A DNA stretch of 64,000 nt from Fulvivirga sp. M361 (GTDB lineage Bacteria; Bacteroidota; Bacteroidia; Cytophagales; Cyclobacteriaceae), in assembly GCF_007097395.1 (NCBI RefSeq), contig NZ_VKDC01000007.1, forward strand, positions 262,809-326,808. The letters run 5' to 3'. The position numbers were made by a program, and so were the translations under genes. Of the stretch, positions 46,123 to 54,498 are shown piece after piece. Under the pieces are notes generated by a model. The model did no database searches and was not told the DNA's origin. It worked only from the letters and a program-made list of their open reading frames with translations. Numbering within the stretch: position 1 is the stretch's first letter; each line of letters begins with the position of its first letter.

Positions 46123-46913
46123 TAATCCTGCCCCATTAAAACCTGTTGCCCGGTCAGTACTTTTTGTGATGGTATGGGAGCGGCTATGCAGCAGGTGGAT
46201 CCTAACAAAAATTTACCGATTTCCTGACCCAGCATAAGCTGACTTCCAATAATTGTATCAGCATTTAAGACAATAGTGCCAACGGCAGGACCGCCTACTA
46301 TTGAAAGATACCAGAGACGCCCAGTATTATCTTTTAACTTTATATTGACACGTTCATTGCGAAGCGCAGGTAGTGAAGGGTCATTTTTATACAGCCAGGG
46401 TCTGAGTAACACAAGGTCGCCATGTATATGCTTGATTTCAATGACCGTTGCTGCCACCGGGCTATGGATCCGATGGTAGTTGTTGTTATGCAAAAATACA
46501 TTGCTGAAATAATAACCATCGTCAATCTCGTTACCCATTGCTCCAAAGATTGTTTTTATAGTCCTTACATCTCCTTTCACGTTTATAGCGGGTAGGTCAA
46601 TTACCTTTCCATAGTCACAAAGCAATCCTTCACAAGGCCATATAAAGTCACTGGAAAAAACCGGAAGTGTTTTGTAGACACGTGTAAAGAAATCCTGAAA
46701 GCTGGAATAGTTGTTACTTCCTGATGCCGACCGGAACTGGTCCAGGTAATGGGGGTCTGTGTAGTTAAACTTACAATAAGGTTTGATGATATATTTGGAA
46801 AAGTGCTTGTTATATAGGTTGGCATATACCTTCGAAATGAATCGTTGAAACTGTGAAGGTAAATTACCCCATATATTTAGCGAAAAGTACCGATATACTA
46901 AATTGTAATCCAT
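46119..46913 (-). CDS. psd: Phosphatidylserine decarboxylase proenzyme
   Basis: Makes phosphatidylethanolamine from phosphatidylserine. The proenzyme self-cleaves at the LGST motif, here LLGSTCC with the pyruvoyl-forming S239, leaving a short alpha chain of 26 residues. The conserved HNNNYHRIHSPV segment near residues 135-147 is the expected active-site histidine region. 264 residues is close to the shorter bacterial type. The phospholipid synthase gene pssA is not beside it. The C-terminal cysteine pair just after the cleavage serine is unusual. Confidence 0.92.
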   Translation of the reverse strand: MDYNLVYRYFSLNIWGNLPSQFQRFISKVYANLYNKHFSKYIIKPYCKFNYTDPHYLDQFRSASGSNNYSSFQDFFTRVYKTLPVFSSDFIWPCEGLLCDYGKVIDLPAINVKGDVRTIKTIFGAMGNEIDDGYYFSNVFLHNNNYHRIHSPVAATVIEIKHIHGDLVLLRPWLYKNDPSLPALRNERVNIKLKDNTGRLWYLSIVGGPAVGTIVLNADTIIGSQLMLGQEIGKFLLGSTCCIAAPIPSQKVLTGQQVLMGQDY

Positions 46914-47024
46914 ATTGACACGTTCATGGAAGTATGAAACGCATACGGAGAGAGTAGGATAGCCCGTAACTCAGGGTTTTATACAAACTACGTTTACCGT
47001 GCTATGAATGAAGCTTTGTTAAGG

Positions 47025-47252
47025 TTAGATATAGAACTCCAATTGGAATACTGAGGAAGCTTTTTCCGGGATAGGCCTTACTGCAAGTATTGATTGTGTA
47101 TTGAATATGGTGATAAATTCTGTTCGGCTGATCCTTTCCCGGGATTGTCCGGGTTGGCTGCGGTGGTATTGCATACGTCCGGACTTATTCGCCGTAGCGG
47201 TATAAACAAAATTATACCTCAATGGAATAGGGGAGGGGACGTAACGCATCAT
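47025..47252 (-). CDS. Possible small hypothetical protein
   Basis: A 75-codon frame whose ATG at 47252 lies 2 bp after the stop of the upstream 81-residue gene, an arrangement suggesting translational coupling. The product has no recognised motif, is basic, and has no signal or membrane segment. Composition is not strongly protein-like, so it could be a chance frame. Confidence 0.35.
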   Translation of the reverse strand: MMRYVPSPIPLRYNFVYTATANKSGRMQYHRSQPGQSRERISRTEFITIFNTQSILAVRPIPEKASSVFQLEFYI

Positions 47253-47254
47253 GT

Positions 47255-47500
47255 TCAATAGCTATTGATAAAATCAGCGTAAACCATTTTTCTATGCAAC
47301 TGATTGTATTGATCAAGTAATGTGTACGCCATATCAGGTACATAACCCCACTGATCCTGCAATTCCTCGATCTTGGCAGATAGTTCCTGAATGTAATAGC
47401 CTATCTGCCGTTCGTCTTTGCAGTTACAAGGTTTTTCAAAGTTCATTTTGGCAAACCTCGCAAACTCAAACTGTAATTTCTTCTTTTCAAAATTAGTCAT
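47255..47500 (-). CDS. Small helical hypothetical protein
   Basis: An 81-residue protein from the ATG at 47500 (MTNFEKKKLQFEFARFA). Highly helical and charged, with a Cys pair in KPCNCKDERQIGYYI near residue 30 and a coiled-coil-like segment IQELSAKIEELQDQW. I do not recognise the family. Two copies of an operator-like dyad flank its promoter region, one only 5 bp upstream of the start codon, so it may be autoregulated or under a repressor. An upstream in-frame ATG at 47521 exists but lies inside that dyad. Confidence 0.6.
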   Translation of the reverse strand: MTNFEKKKLQFEFARFAKMNFEKPCNCKDERQIGYYIQELSAKIEELQDQWGYVPDMAYTLLDQYNQLHRKMVYADFINSY

Positions 47501-47504
47501 AGTG

Positions 47505-47520
47505 TGTGTATTTTTGCACA
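47505..47520. promoter_or_regulatory. Operator-like dyad, copy 1
   Basis: TGTGTATTTTTGCACA, a near-perfect inverted repeat (TGTGYA-N4-TRCACA). It ends 5 bp from the start codon of the small helical gene. Confidence 0.55.
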
Positions 47521-47521
47521 A

Positions 47522-47844
47522 ATAGAATTGTGTAAAAAAGGTTTAAATTTCTTATAAACACAAATATTTATATTTTATATCTAGATTTTATGTGTAAAAA
47601 TGCACAAATTTTTTAAAAATAAAGACATGCTGATCGGATATATTATCCTTAAGTAATTGATAGTCAGTGGAATTTATGGCTTGTGAGGATTGTTTTAAAT
47701 CTGTGGGGAGTACGTTGGCTCACTTTTTTTATGTGGTCATAAAAATATGAGCTGTCAGATGGTCATGAATGAAATCCCAAAATGCTTGGTGTAAGCAAGT
47801 ATTGAGTATATTAGTAGAATCTAACCTTAAAACTGTGAATATTA
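47522..47844. other. 323-bp AT-rich regulatory gap
   Basis: Holds the second dyad and a half-site TGTGTA at 47529-47534. No coding frame that I can support. Confidence 0.45.
47591..47606. promoter_or_regulatory. Operator-like dyad, copy 2
   Basis: TGTGTAAAAATGCACA shares TGTGTA-N4-TGCACA with copy 1, 86 bp away. Confidence 0.55.
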
Positions 47845-48744
47845 ATGGAAGAGTCAACAGCAAGTGGTTTCCTGGCCACTTTTCATCAGATCATGATGTT
47901 TGGATCAGCGGCCGCCGTGGTCATTGCCGTTTTGATCTATATCATTCATAACGTCAGGGTCTCCTCTCTGAATGATTATAAAAAGAAATACGATTTCATC
48001 CGGGAAAATGAGATCAAATCTTACAAATACGCATTCATTGTGTTGGCAATAGGTGTGGTTTTTATTATTAACACCTATGGAAGTGGCACACTCGAATTTG
48101 ATGCGATTTGGTTCTCAGTACGTGCTTTTATTGCCATAGCAGGAGGTACCTTAGTAGGATATATAGGTTCATTAATATTACAATATTACTATCCTACCAA
48201 ACTTGACAAGAAATTAAAGAAATGGAGGTACATGCCACGTGTTAATTCTGAAACTGGAAATAAAATGCGTTTGTTGAGAGAGGATGAAGAGGATGTGCAC
48301 CTGGATGAAGGTATGAGGGCTGAAGAGGAAGTCTTTTCCATGGATTATGATGTTTGGATCGATGAAGTTACCGGGACTACCAAAGTGGAGAAATATGAAG
48401 GGCGGCTTGAAGCTTTACAGTGTAATAATTGTGGCTTTTTCACTATGAAAGTAGTGAGAGAGGAGATCATCCAACAAGCTACAGATACATCTGAGGGCGA
48501 ACTGGTCAAACATTATGAATGTCAGTATTGTGGTTCGATAAGAGCTACTCAGTTCCATATAGCTAAAGAAGAGAACTACGAAGCCTTTAGGCCGGAAAAG
48601 ATGGAATTCAAGAAAAATGCAATGGTCAACCTTGTAAAGGTTGATATACATAGTAATATGGGTGAAAAGAAAAGTTATGATTTCCAAAACGTGGAACAGG
48701 CCCAAAAATTTTTAGAAGAGTTTGACATCGAAAAAACCCAATAA
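47845..48744 (+). CDS. Membrane protein with C-terminal zinc ribbon
   Basis: An unrecognised 299-residue protein. Three hydrophobic segments occur near residues 18-37, 60-77 and 95-117. The cytoplasmic C-terminal half contains a zinc-ribbon-type motif: CNNCGFF near residue 193 and CQYCGS near 228, with acidic surroundings. The segment EEDVHLDEGMRAEEEVFSMDYDVWIDE between them and the membrane is conspicuously acidic. The product may be a membrane-tethered zinc-binding protein interacting with a nucleic acid or protein partner; no function can be assigned. The tail-specific protease gene follows after 74 bp on the same strand. Confidence 0.7.
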   Translation: MEESTASGFLATFHQIMMFGSAAAVVIAVLIYIIHNVRVSSLNDYKKKYDFIRENEIKSYKYAFIVLAIGVVFIINTYGSGTLEFDAIWFSVRAFIAIAGGTLVGYIGSLILQYYYPTKLDKKLKKWRYMPRVNSETGNKMRLLREDEEDVHLDEGMRAEEEVFSMDYDVWIDEVTGTTKVEKYEGRLEALQCNNCGFFTMKVVREEIIQQATDTSEGELVKHYECQYCGSIRATQFHIAKEENYEAFRPEKMEFKKNAMVNLVKVDIHSNMGEKKSYDFQNVEQAQKFLEEFDIEKTQ

Positions 48745-48818
48745 ATTCATTTCAAAACCGTTAGGAGTTTATGGCATTCTTTTCGCTTGTGACAGGTATA
48801 CTTAAATTTTAATTTTAG

Positions 48819-50867
48819 ATGGATATGAAGAAAGGAGTTATTGTATTATTGTTGATGATGGTAGCCGTACATTTTAATGTGCTGGCCAAAGTGTGGGAGG
48901 CAGATAGCTTGGACCTTCACCCTAAGGAACATTATTCAAGGGAAGCCAGTTTGATGGTTCAGATATTGAATGCCTATCATTTTAAAAAAATAACCCTTAA
49001 CGATTCATTATCCTCTATTATACTGGATGAATATCTTCAGGCGCTTGATAATAATCATTCCTATTTCCTGAAGTCAGATATAGAGGGGTTTGAAAAGTAC
49101 CGCACCAGGCTCGACGACTTAAGTAGTTTGGGGGAAATCGATTTTGCTTTTGAGATTTATAATGTATTCAGACAAAGGTTTAATCAACGCATGTCGTACG
49201 TGCGTAACGTGTTATTTGACAAATCTTATGATTATACCATTGATGAGTTCTACAACACGGACCGATCCGAAATGCCGTGGGCAAATGACGAAAAAGAGCT
49301 AAATGAGTTGTGGCGTAAGGTGATCAAAAGTCAGGTGTTGAATTTAAGGCTCAATGGTAAGGAAGATGGTGACATCCGCGAGACTATGGAGAAGCGATAC
49401 CGGCGTTTTCAAAAGAATATAGACCAATACACTTCGGAAGATGTTTTCGAACTATATATGAACACATTGGCCGAAACATATGATCCGCATACTAATTATT
49501 TTTCACCACGTACTTCCGATCGTTTCCGTCAAAATATGAGCCTTTCTTTGGAAGGTATAGGTGCACGTTTAATGACCGAAAATGATTTTACTAAAGTAGC
49601 CCAGGTTATGCCTGGAGGCCCCGCAGAAAAGAGCAAAAGCCTACAGGAAAATGACCTTATCGTGGGGGTAGCTCAAGGTGTGGATGGTGAGATGGTGGAT
49701 GTGATCGGTTGGCGTATTGATGATGTTGTTCAATTGATCAAAGGGCCAAAAGGCACTACTGTGAGGTTAGAAATACTGGCAGCAGAAACCGGGGTAAAGG
49801 GCCCTTCTAAAGAGATCACACTAGTAAGGGAGAAGATCAAAATAGAAGACATGGAAGCCAAGTCCGAAATTATAAATTTTGAGAAAGATGGCAGACCATA
49901 TCGTGTAGGTGTGATCACCTTACCCGGATTTTATATGGATTTTGAGGCATATCAAAATGGCGACCCTGATTACAATAGCACTACGAGAGATGTCAAGCGA
50001 CTTGTATTGGAATTAAATGAGCAAGGAATAGATGGCCTTATGATGGATCTTAGAAATAATGGAGGAGGATCTCTTGCAGAAGCCATAGACTTGACCGGAT
50101 TATTTATCAAGGATGGGCCTGTGGTACAAATTAAGACATCCAGTAACAAAATAGAAGTTGGTGAGGATGAAGACCCTGATGTCATTTATGATGGACCCTT
50201 GTCTGTAATGATCAATCGCTTTAGCGCGTCAGCTTCTGAAATATTTGCAGGAGCTATCCAGGATTATCAACGTGGTGTGGTCATTGGAGAGCAGACTTTT
50301 GGTAAGGGGACAGTACAGAGCGTCATCGACCTTAACAAATACATTGATGTGCCGGATGGTGGTAAAGTAGGTCAATTAAAATTGACCTTACAAAAATTTT
50401 ACCGGGTCACAGGTAGCAGTACACAGCATCTGGGTGTGAGTCCGGACATTGACCTCCCTTCCGCCTTTGAAGCCAGTGAATTTGGTGAAAGTGCAAACCC
50501 AAGTGCCTTACCCTGGGACCAGATCGGTAGTGCTCGCTATAACCTGACTTCGGACGTGTCACCTGAGCTTATCTCTGAGCTCAATAATAGCTATGAAAGC
50601 AGGTTGTTGAATGATTTAGAACTAAAAGAGTTGGTGACACAGGCGAATGAACTTAAGCAAAACCTTGCCAAAACCACCATTTCATTGAACGAGAAAAAGA
50701 GAAAAGAGGAAATGGAAGCATCAAAGGTGAATGAAGTTACAAACAAAAACTTATCAGGTAATACCATTGATACTGAAAATAAGGTGAGTTCAGGACTTCA
50801 GGTCAATGATCAGTATTTGAAAGAAGGTATTATTATACTCTCAAATATGATCCAGTCTATAGGTTAG
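48819..50867 (+). CDS. prc: Carboxy-terminal processing (tail-specific) protease
   Basis: Periplasmic serine protease of family S41, 682 residues, the length of the long Prc/Tsp type. A signal peptide (IVLLLMMVAVHFNVLAK) leads an N-terminal helical domain, a PDZ domain near residues 245-330 (SLSLEGIGARL, VMPGGPAEKS, LIVGVAQGVDG) and the protease core. The catalytic Ser-Lys pair is S471 in FSASASEIFAG and K496 in TFGKGTVQ, spaced 25 residues apart as in E. coli Prc. It degrades misfolded or tagged proteins and trims lipoprotein or peptidoglycan-enzyme partners. Confidence 0.95.
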   Translation: MDMKKGVIVLLLMMVAVHFNVLAKVWEADSLDLHPKEHYSREASLMVQILNAYHFKKITLNDSLSSIILDEYLQALDNNHSYFLKSDIEGFEKYRTRLDDLSSLGEIDFAFEIYNVFRQRFNQRMSYVRNVLFDKSYDYTIDEFYNTDRSEMPWANDEKELNELWRKVIKSQVLNLRLNGKEDGDIRETMEKRYRRFQKNIDQYTSEDVFELYMNTLAETYDPHTNYFSPRTSDRFRQNMSLSLEGIGARLMTENDFTKVAQVMPGGPAEKSKSLQENDLIVGVAQGVDGEMVDVIGWRIDDVVQLIKGPKGTTVRLEILAAETGVKGPSKEITLVREKIKIEDMEAKSEIINFEKDGRPYRVGVITLPGFYMDFEAYQNGDPDYNSTTRDVKRLVLELNEQGIDGLMMDLRNNGGGSLAEAIDLTGLFIKDGPVVQIKTSSNKIEVGEDEDPDVIYDGPLSVMINRFSASASEIFAGAIQDYQRGVVIGEQTFGKGTVQSVIDLNKYIDVPDGGKVGQLKLTLQKFYRVTGSSTQHLGVSPDIDLPSAFEASEFGESANPSALPWDQIGSARYNLTSDVSPELISELNNSYESRLLNDLELKELVTQANELKQNLAKTTISLNEKKRKEEMEASKVNEVTNKNLSGNTIDTENKVSSGLQVNDQYLKEGIIILSNMIQSIG

Positions 50868-50920
50868 CCATTTCAATTTACATCATGAACCAGACAGCAT
50901 GATTTTACGTTAGTTTTTTC

Positions 50921-51325
50921 GTGCGTTACTTGCTGATGATACTGCTTGTAAGTTTGGCTTCTTATGGAGTAAGTCAGGATTCGTTATTAATCAAAAGTAT
51001 CTATTTTGGTGGTGGAAGTTATTATGTAGATGAATTTCAGGTAGCCGAACTTTATGATTTCATCAATTCGGTGGAGCAATTGGAAAACTACGAGATCATT
51101 GTATTTAGTCATACGGATAACATAGGTGGCATAGAATACAACGAATGGCTCTCTAAAATGAGAGGTGAAGCGGTGGTAGATAGGTTACTACTTAAAGGTA
51201 TTGCCAAAGAACTCATAGAGATACGCGATTTTGGCCTGACCAATCCACTCTACACCAATTACTCCGGATCCGGTAGGAGGGGCAATCGAAGAGTGGATGT
51301 GATTTTGTGGCCTATGGTATTCTAA
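50921..51325 (+). CDS. OmpA-domain periplasmic protein
   Basis: A 134-residue exported protein consisting almost only of a signal peptide (YLLMILLVSLASYGVSQ) and an OmpA C-like domain that binds peptidoglycan: VFSHTDNIGGIEYNEWLSKMRGEAVVDRLL and GRRGNRRVDV are typical. The start is GTG at 50921. It lies 53 bp after the prc gene on the same strand and may be co-transcribed. Its stop directly abuts that of the convergent VOC gene. Confidence 0.85.
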   Translation: MRYLLMILLVSLASYGVSQDSLLIKSIYFGGGSYYVDEFQVAELYDFINSVEQLENYEIIVFSHTDNIGGIEYNEWLSKMRGEAVVDRLLLKGIAKELIEIRDFGLTNPLYTNYSGSGRRGNRRVDVILWPMVF

Positions 51326-51748
51326 CTACTTTGTGGTCTTCCCCTCATACATTTTTGTAAAAACGTTGTCAATGGGCTCCCATAGCTCAATTTTATTATT
51401 CTCAGGATCAAGAATATGGACAAATTTTCCGTACTCATATTCTGCTATTTCATCCAATACAGTGACACCATTAGCTTTCAGTTCATTGACTAATTCTGCA
51501 AGATTCTCTACCCGGTAATTGATCATAAACTCTTTTGGAGAAGGCTCGAAATAGTCTGTATCTTTTTTAAAAGGACTCCATTGCAGGTAGCCTTTTTTAT
51601 CGGGCTCATTAGACAAGCGAAATTCGAATAGTGAGCCATATTCATTAGTCACCAATCCAAGATTCTTTTTATACCACTCTCTGCTTTTTTCCGGGTCATC
51701 GGATTTGAAGAATACACCACCGATTCCTGTTACCTTTCTGTTATTCAT
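51326..51748 (-). CDS. VOC-fold (glyoxalase/bleomycin-resistance-like) protein
   Basis: A 140-residue protein of the vicinal oxygen chelate superfamily. The pattern IGGVFFKSDDPEKSREWYKKNLGL at the start and YGKFVHILDPENNKIELWEP near the end is characteristic of the paired beta-alpha-beta-beta-beta module. Members include glyoxalases and dioxygenases; the metal ligands cannot be assigned with certainty from sequence alone, so the substrate is unknown. Probably cytoplasmic. Confidence 0.87.
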   Translation of the reverse strand: MNNRKVTGIGGVFFKSDDPEKSREWYKKNLGLVTNEYGSLFEFRLSNEPDKKGYLQWSPFKKDTDYFEPSPKEFMINYRVENLAELVNELKANGVTVLDEIAEYEYGKFVHILDPENNKIELWEPIDNVFTKMYEGKTTK

Positions 51749-51804
51749 ATTTTGTTATTTGATTAGACATGTATCTGATTCTGACAAATAGTTAGTAATT
51801 AATA

Positions 51805-52329
51805 CTATGCAGCTTGTTTATCTACTTTTTTAAGTATAAAAGATGAAATGATGGAGAAGATTATTCCTATCATGAACACAGTAAGAAACATTACCATGAA
51901 CTGGATACCGGGATTTCTGAAAAAATCTCTTTGTTCATTTAACTCCACAATGGCCTTTTTTAAATCATTCCCTGATAGCTCACCTTGTAACTCCTGGATA
52001 TAGTGATTGTAATAATTATCGTAGAAGTCAGGGTCTAAGTACATGATGTAAATAAGGTCATAAATGCCGAACGCGATAGAAGGTATTAATGCTATATATA
52101 AGCCTGTTTTTAGCGCCTTCCCAAATGAGATGGAACCATTTAATTCTTGATCCCTGTATTCGCGTATACCTAAAAAAACAAAGGCCATACATAGGATCAT
52201 AGTGCTATACCCTATGATTTCATCAAGATCGTAATTAGGCTTTTCATCTGCTAAAGACCAAAATATCAGAGGTATTCCCACTACACAGAGTGATGCGTAA
52301 ATACCGTTTTTTAAAATGATAGTTTTCAT
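51805..52329 (-). CDS. DUF4199 membrane protein
   Basis: A 174-residue integral membrane protein with four hydrophobic segments near residues 10-25, 42-57, 73-95 and 145-165. The layout, including GYSTMILCMAFVFLGIREYRD followed by SFGKALKTGLYIALI and a long loop before the last helix, matches the DUF4199 family restricted to Bacteroidota. Function unknown. It lies near a membrane-anchored LuxR-type regulator on the same strand, which may control it. Confidence 0.82.
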   Translation of the reverse strand: MKTIILKNGIYASLCVVGIPLIFWSLADEKPNYDLDEIIGYSTMILCMAFVFLGIREYRDQELNGSISFGKALKTGLYIALIPSIAFGIYDLIYIMYLDPDFYDNYYNHYIQELQGELSGNDLKKAIVELNEQRDFFRNPGIQFMVMFLTVFMIGIIFSIISSFILKKVDKQAA

Positions 52330-52629
52330 GTTTTAAATTTCGTTTTGGTGTAAATAGGGCATAAATAGCATTTAGGCAATCATACTAAAGTACCATTTTT
52401 CAATTCTTACTATTTTTTATGAAGCAGGTCTTTATGGTAAGATAGCAAAAACCATATTCAGAATGTCATGTGAAATAGGAGGGACGAACCTGATGCTATC
52501 TTTATAGGTAGGGCGATCGTGACTAGTGTAAATAGAAAAATGATTTTACATATTTCCACTTCATAGTAAAACTTCCTTGGGGATAAGCCTATTTTGTTAT
52601 AAAGCAGCCAAATTGAAGCTGTCTTATAG
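52330..52629. other. 300-bp intergenic gap
   Basis: Between DUF4199 and the regulator gene, both minus strand. I see no terminator or gene that I can support. Confidence 0.3.
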
Positions 52630-53040
52630 CTAGATCAAATCCAGGTTTCTTGCTTTATGGATGGCTTCAGTCCGGCGTTTTGCATCCAATTTTATGAATA
52701 GATTGGAAACATGTGTTTTTACCGTGCTTTCAGAAATGAAAAGTGTTTCTGCTATTTCTTTATTCGATTTTCCATCCACCATTTCTATCAAGACCTCGTA
52801 TTCCCGCTTACTTAAATCCAGTTGATGTGCTTTTTCTTGATTTAATAATATTGCTTCAGTTTTTTGTTTATTTCGAAGAATATGTCCTACCAGCACACCA
52901 AATCCAATAAGCAGGCAGGCTATGAAAACTGAAAAGATCTCATTAGTCAGGTCCCTGGCAAAGAGAGAATACTTGCTCAATTGCATCAGCACCATTAATG
53001 CGGTGGCAAGCAGGCCGAAACGAAATACAATCTGTTTCAA
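52630..53040 (-). CDS. Membrane-anchored LuxR-type transcriptional regulator
   Basis: A 136-residue protein with two N-terminal transmembrane helices (FGLLATALMVLMQLSKYS and IFSVFIACLLIGFGVLVGHIL) and a C-terminal LuxR/NarL DNA-binding domain (LSKREYEVLIEMVDGKSNKEIAETLFISESTVKTHVSNLFIKL). There is no receiver domain, so signal input is presumably through the membrane part. It may regulate the DUF4199 gene downstream, an inference from position. A good -7 promoter element lies just upstream. Confidence 0.88.
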   Translation of the reverse strand: MKQIVFRFGLLATALMVLMQLSKYSLFARDLTNEIFSVFIACLLIGFGVLVGHILRNKQKTEAILLNQEKAHQLDLSKREYEVLIEMVDGKSNKEIAETLFISESTVKTHVSNLFIKLDAKRRTEAIHKARNLDLI

Positions 53041-53057
53041 GGAAAAGAAGTTTGGAG

Positions 53058-53065
53058 CAAATATA
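53058..53065 (-). promoter_or_regulatory. -7 element of the LuxR-type regulator gene
   Basis: TATATTTG on the minus strand matches TAnnTTTG, 18 bp before the start codon, with a weak TTTC about 17 bp further up. It lies just after the stop of the DUF763 gene. Confidence 0.5.
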
Positions 53066-53070
53066 ATGCT

Positions 53071-54273
53071 TTAGAATAATGAAAGCTGCTCATTAGGTGG
53101 CTTTGAGGGGCCCGCTGCCGTCATGCCGCCGTACCGATAGGAGTGTTTCTTCTCTTCCTTGATAATTTCATCAAAATTCTTTTTAACGGGACTAAAGTCC
53201 TGTTCGATCCTTACTGCGGCCCTGTGCAGGTCTTTTAGCGCGGTTCTTTTATCGGAAAGTCCAATTCTGGCCTTTTCAACAGATGTTTTGAGTATATTGA
53301 TGGTTTGATCATACACTTTGAGCGGCACAGGGAATGGGTGGCCATCTTTGCCACCATGCGCAAATGAAAAACGTGCAGGATCACTGAATCTGCTATGGGT
53401 GCCATGAATTACCTCACTGACCAAAGTAAGTGATTGGATCGTTCTTGGCCCCAATCCCCGGATTAATAGCAGCTCGTCAAATGAACTTACCTTCTTTTCA
53501 TGGGCTAACGCCAATATACTTCCTAAGCGTTTTAGATCCACATCCCGACTTCTGACATTATGATGGCGTGGCATTAGTATCCTTCGGGCTTCTGTTAATA
53601 GTGTTTCGGGGTTTTCTGATGTCAGGTTAAGAATGCCTTGTTGTGTTTCCAAAGCTTCCTCAGCTGTTAGATTCAGGATTAGTCCTTTATTTTGACCACA
53701 TACTGCGGCATGAGGCTCTTTAATAAAAGAGCTCATCACTTTTGAGTACCAATGATACCTCCTGGCCATACCATTTAGCGTATTCATCCCCTGCTGTATA
53801 ACTGCCCAGTGACCGGCTTTGGTCACAATAAAATTATGAAGGTATATAGTATAACCATCCTGTACCGCTGTGTTGTCTATTTTTGCGCTGAGTTTGCTGC
53901 TCTGTACAAGTTTTTTGCCATCCAATCCCGTTCTATCCGCAAGGCTTATTAACTCCTGTGGTGTTTTTAAAGAGTGTTTACCACGACCCCCGCATACATA
54001 TATACCAAGATCGTGGGCAACAGGATTAAGGGCCTTTTTTAAAGCCCCCATGACGGAAGTGGTAATGCCGGAAGAGTGCCAGTCCATACCAAGAACACAC
54101 CCAAAAGATTGAAACCATAGCGGATCACTCAATTTAGCCATAAATGCATCTATACCATATTCCATTACGATAGACTCGGTTATGGCACCACCTAGTTTTG
54201 CCATTCGTTGGGCGAGCCAATATGGCACTCGGCCATTATGGAGAGGTAGATCTGCATGACCTGATTTATTCAT
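53071..54273 (-). CDS. DUF763 family protein
   Basis: A 400-residue cytoplasmic protein of a family broadly spread in bacteria and archaea with no firmly known function. The start at 54273 is chosen because the family begins with a short 'sG.aDLPLH.GrvP.Wl..RM.kL' motif (here MNKSGHADLPLHNGRVPYW) and because the promoter overlaps the upstream candidate start at 54297. The motif LLIRGLGPRTIQSL near residue 270 resembles a helix-hairpin-helix, suggesting DNA binding. Nearby YRYGGMTAAGPSKPP near the end is typical. Confidence 0.88.
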   Translation of the reverse strand: MNKSGHADLPLHNGRVPYWLAQRMAKLGGAITESIVMEYGIDAFMAKLSDPLWFQSFGCVLGMDWHSSGITTSVMGALKKALNPVAHDLGIYVCGGRGKHSLKTPQELISLADRTGLDGKKLVQSSKLSAKIDNTAVQDGYTIYLHNFIVTKAGHWAVIQQGMNTLNGMARRYHWYSKVMSSFIKEPHAAVCGQNKGLILNLTAEEALETQQGILNLTSENPETLLTEARRILMPRHHNVRSRDVDLKRLGSILALAHEKKVSSFDELLLIRGLGPRTIQSLTLVSEVIHGTHSRFSDPARFSFAHGGKDGHPFPVPLKVYDQTINILKTSVEKARIGLSDKRTALKDLHRAAVRIEQDFSPVKKNFDEIIKEEKKHSYRYGGMTAAGPSKPPNEQLSLF

Positions 54274-54294
54274 TTGAATAACATTGATGTTAAT

Positions 54295-54302
54295 CAAATA
54301 TA
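54295..54302 (-). promoter_or_regulatory. -7 element of the DUF763 gene
   Basis: TATATTTG on the minus strand, with a T-rich -33 region about 19 bp upstream. It overlaps the alternative upstream start at 54297, which decides in favour of 54273. Confidence 0.55.
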
Positions 54303-54498
54303 CTAATATAATTAGTAAAAACTAATTTAATATTTCTTTAAGATGGGTTTTATATTGAATTAAGCAATTTTGCTGCCCTTAAATAGCATTAACTTTATCA
54401 TTACGATGAGTGTTATTTCTGAAAGAAAGCGATGGTTTTGAAATTCTGTTAGACCTGATCAGGCTCGCTTCAGGTCTTTACTAATTTCCAGTAAAGCG

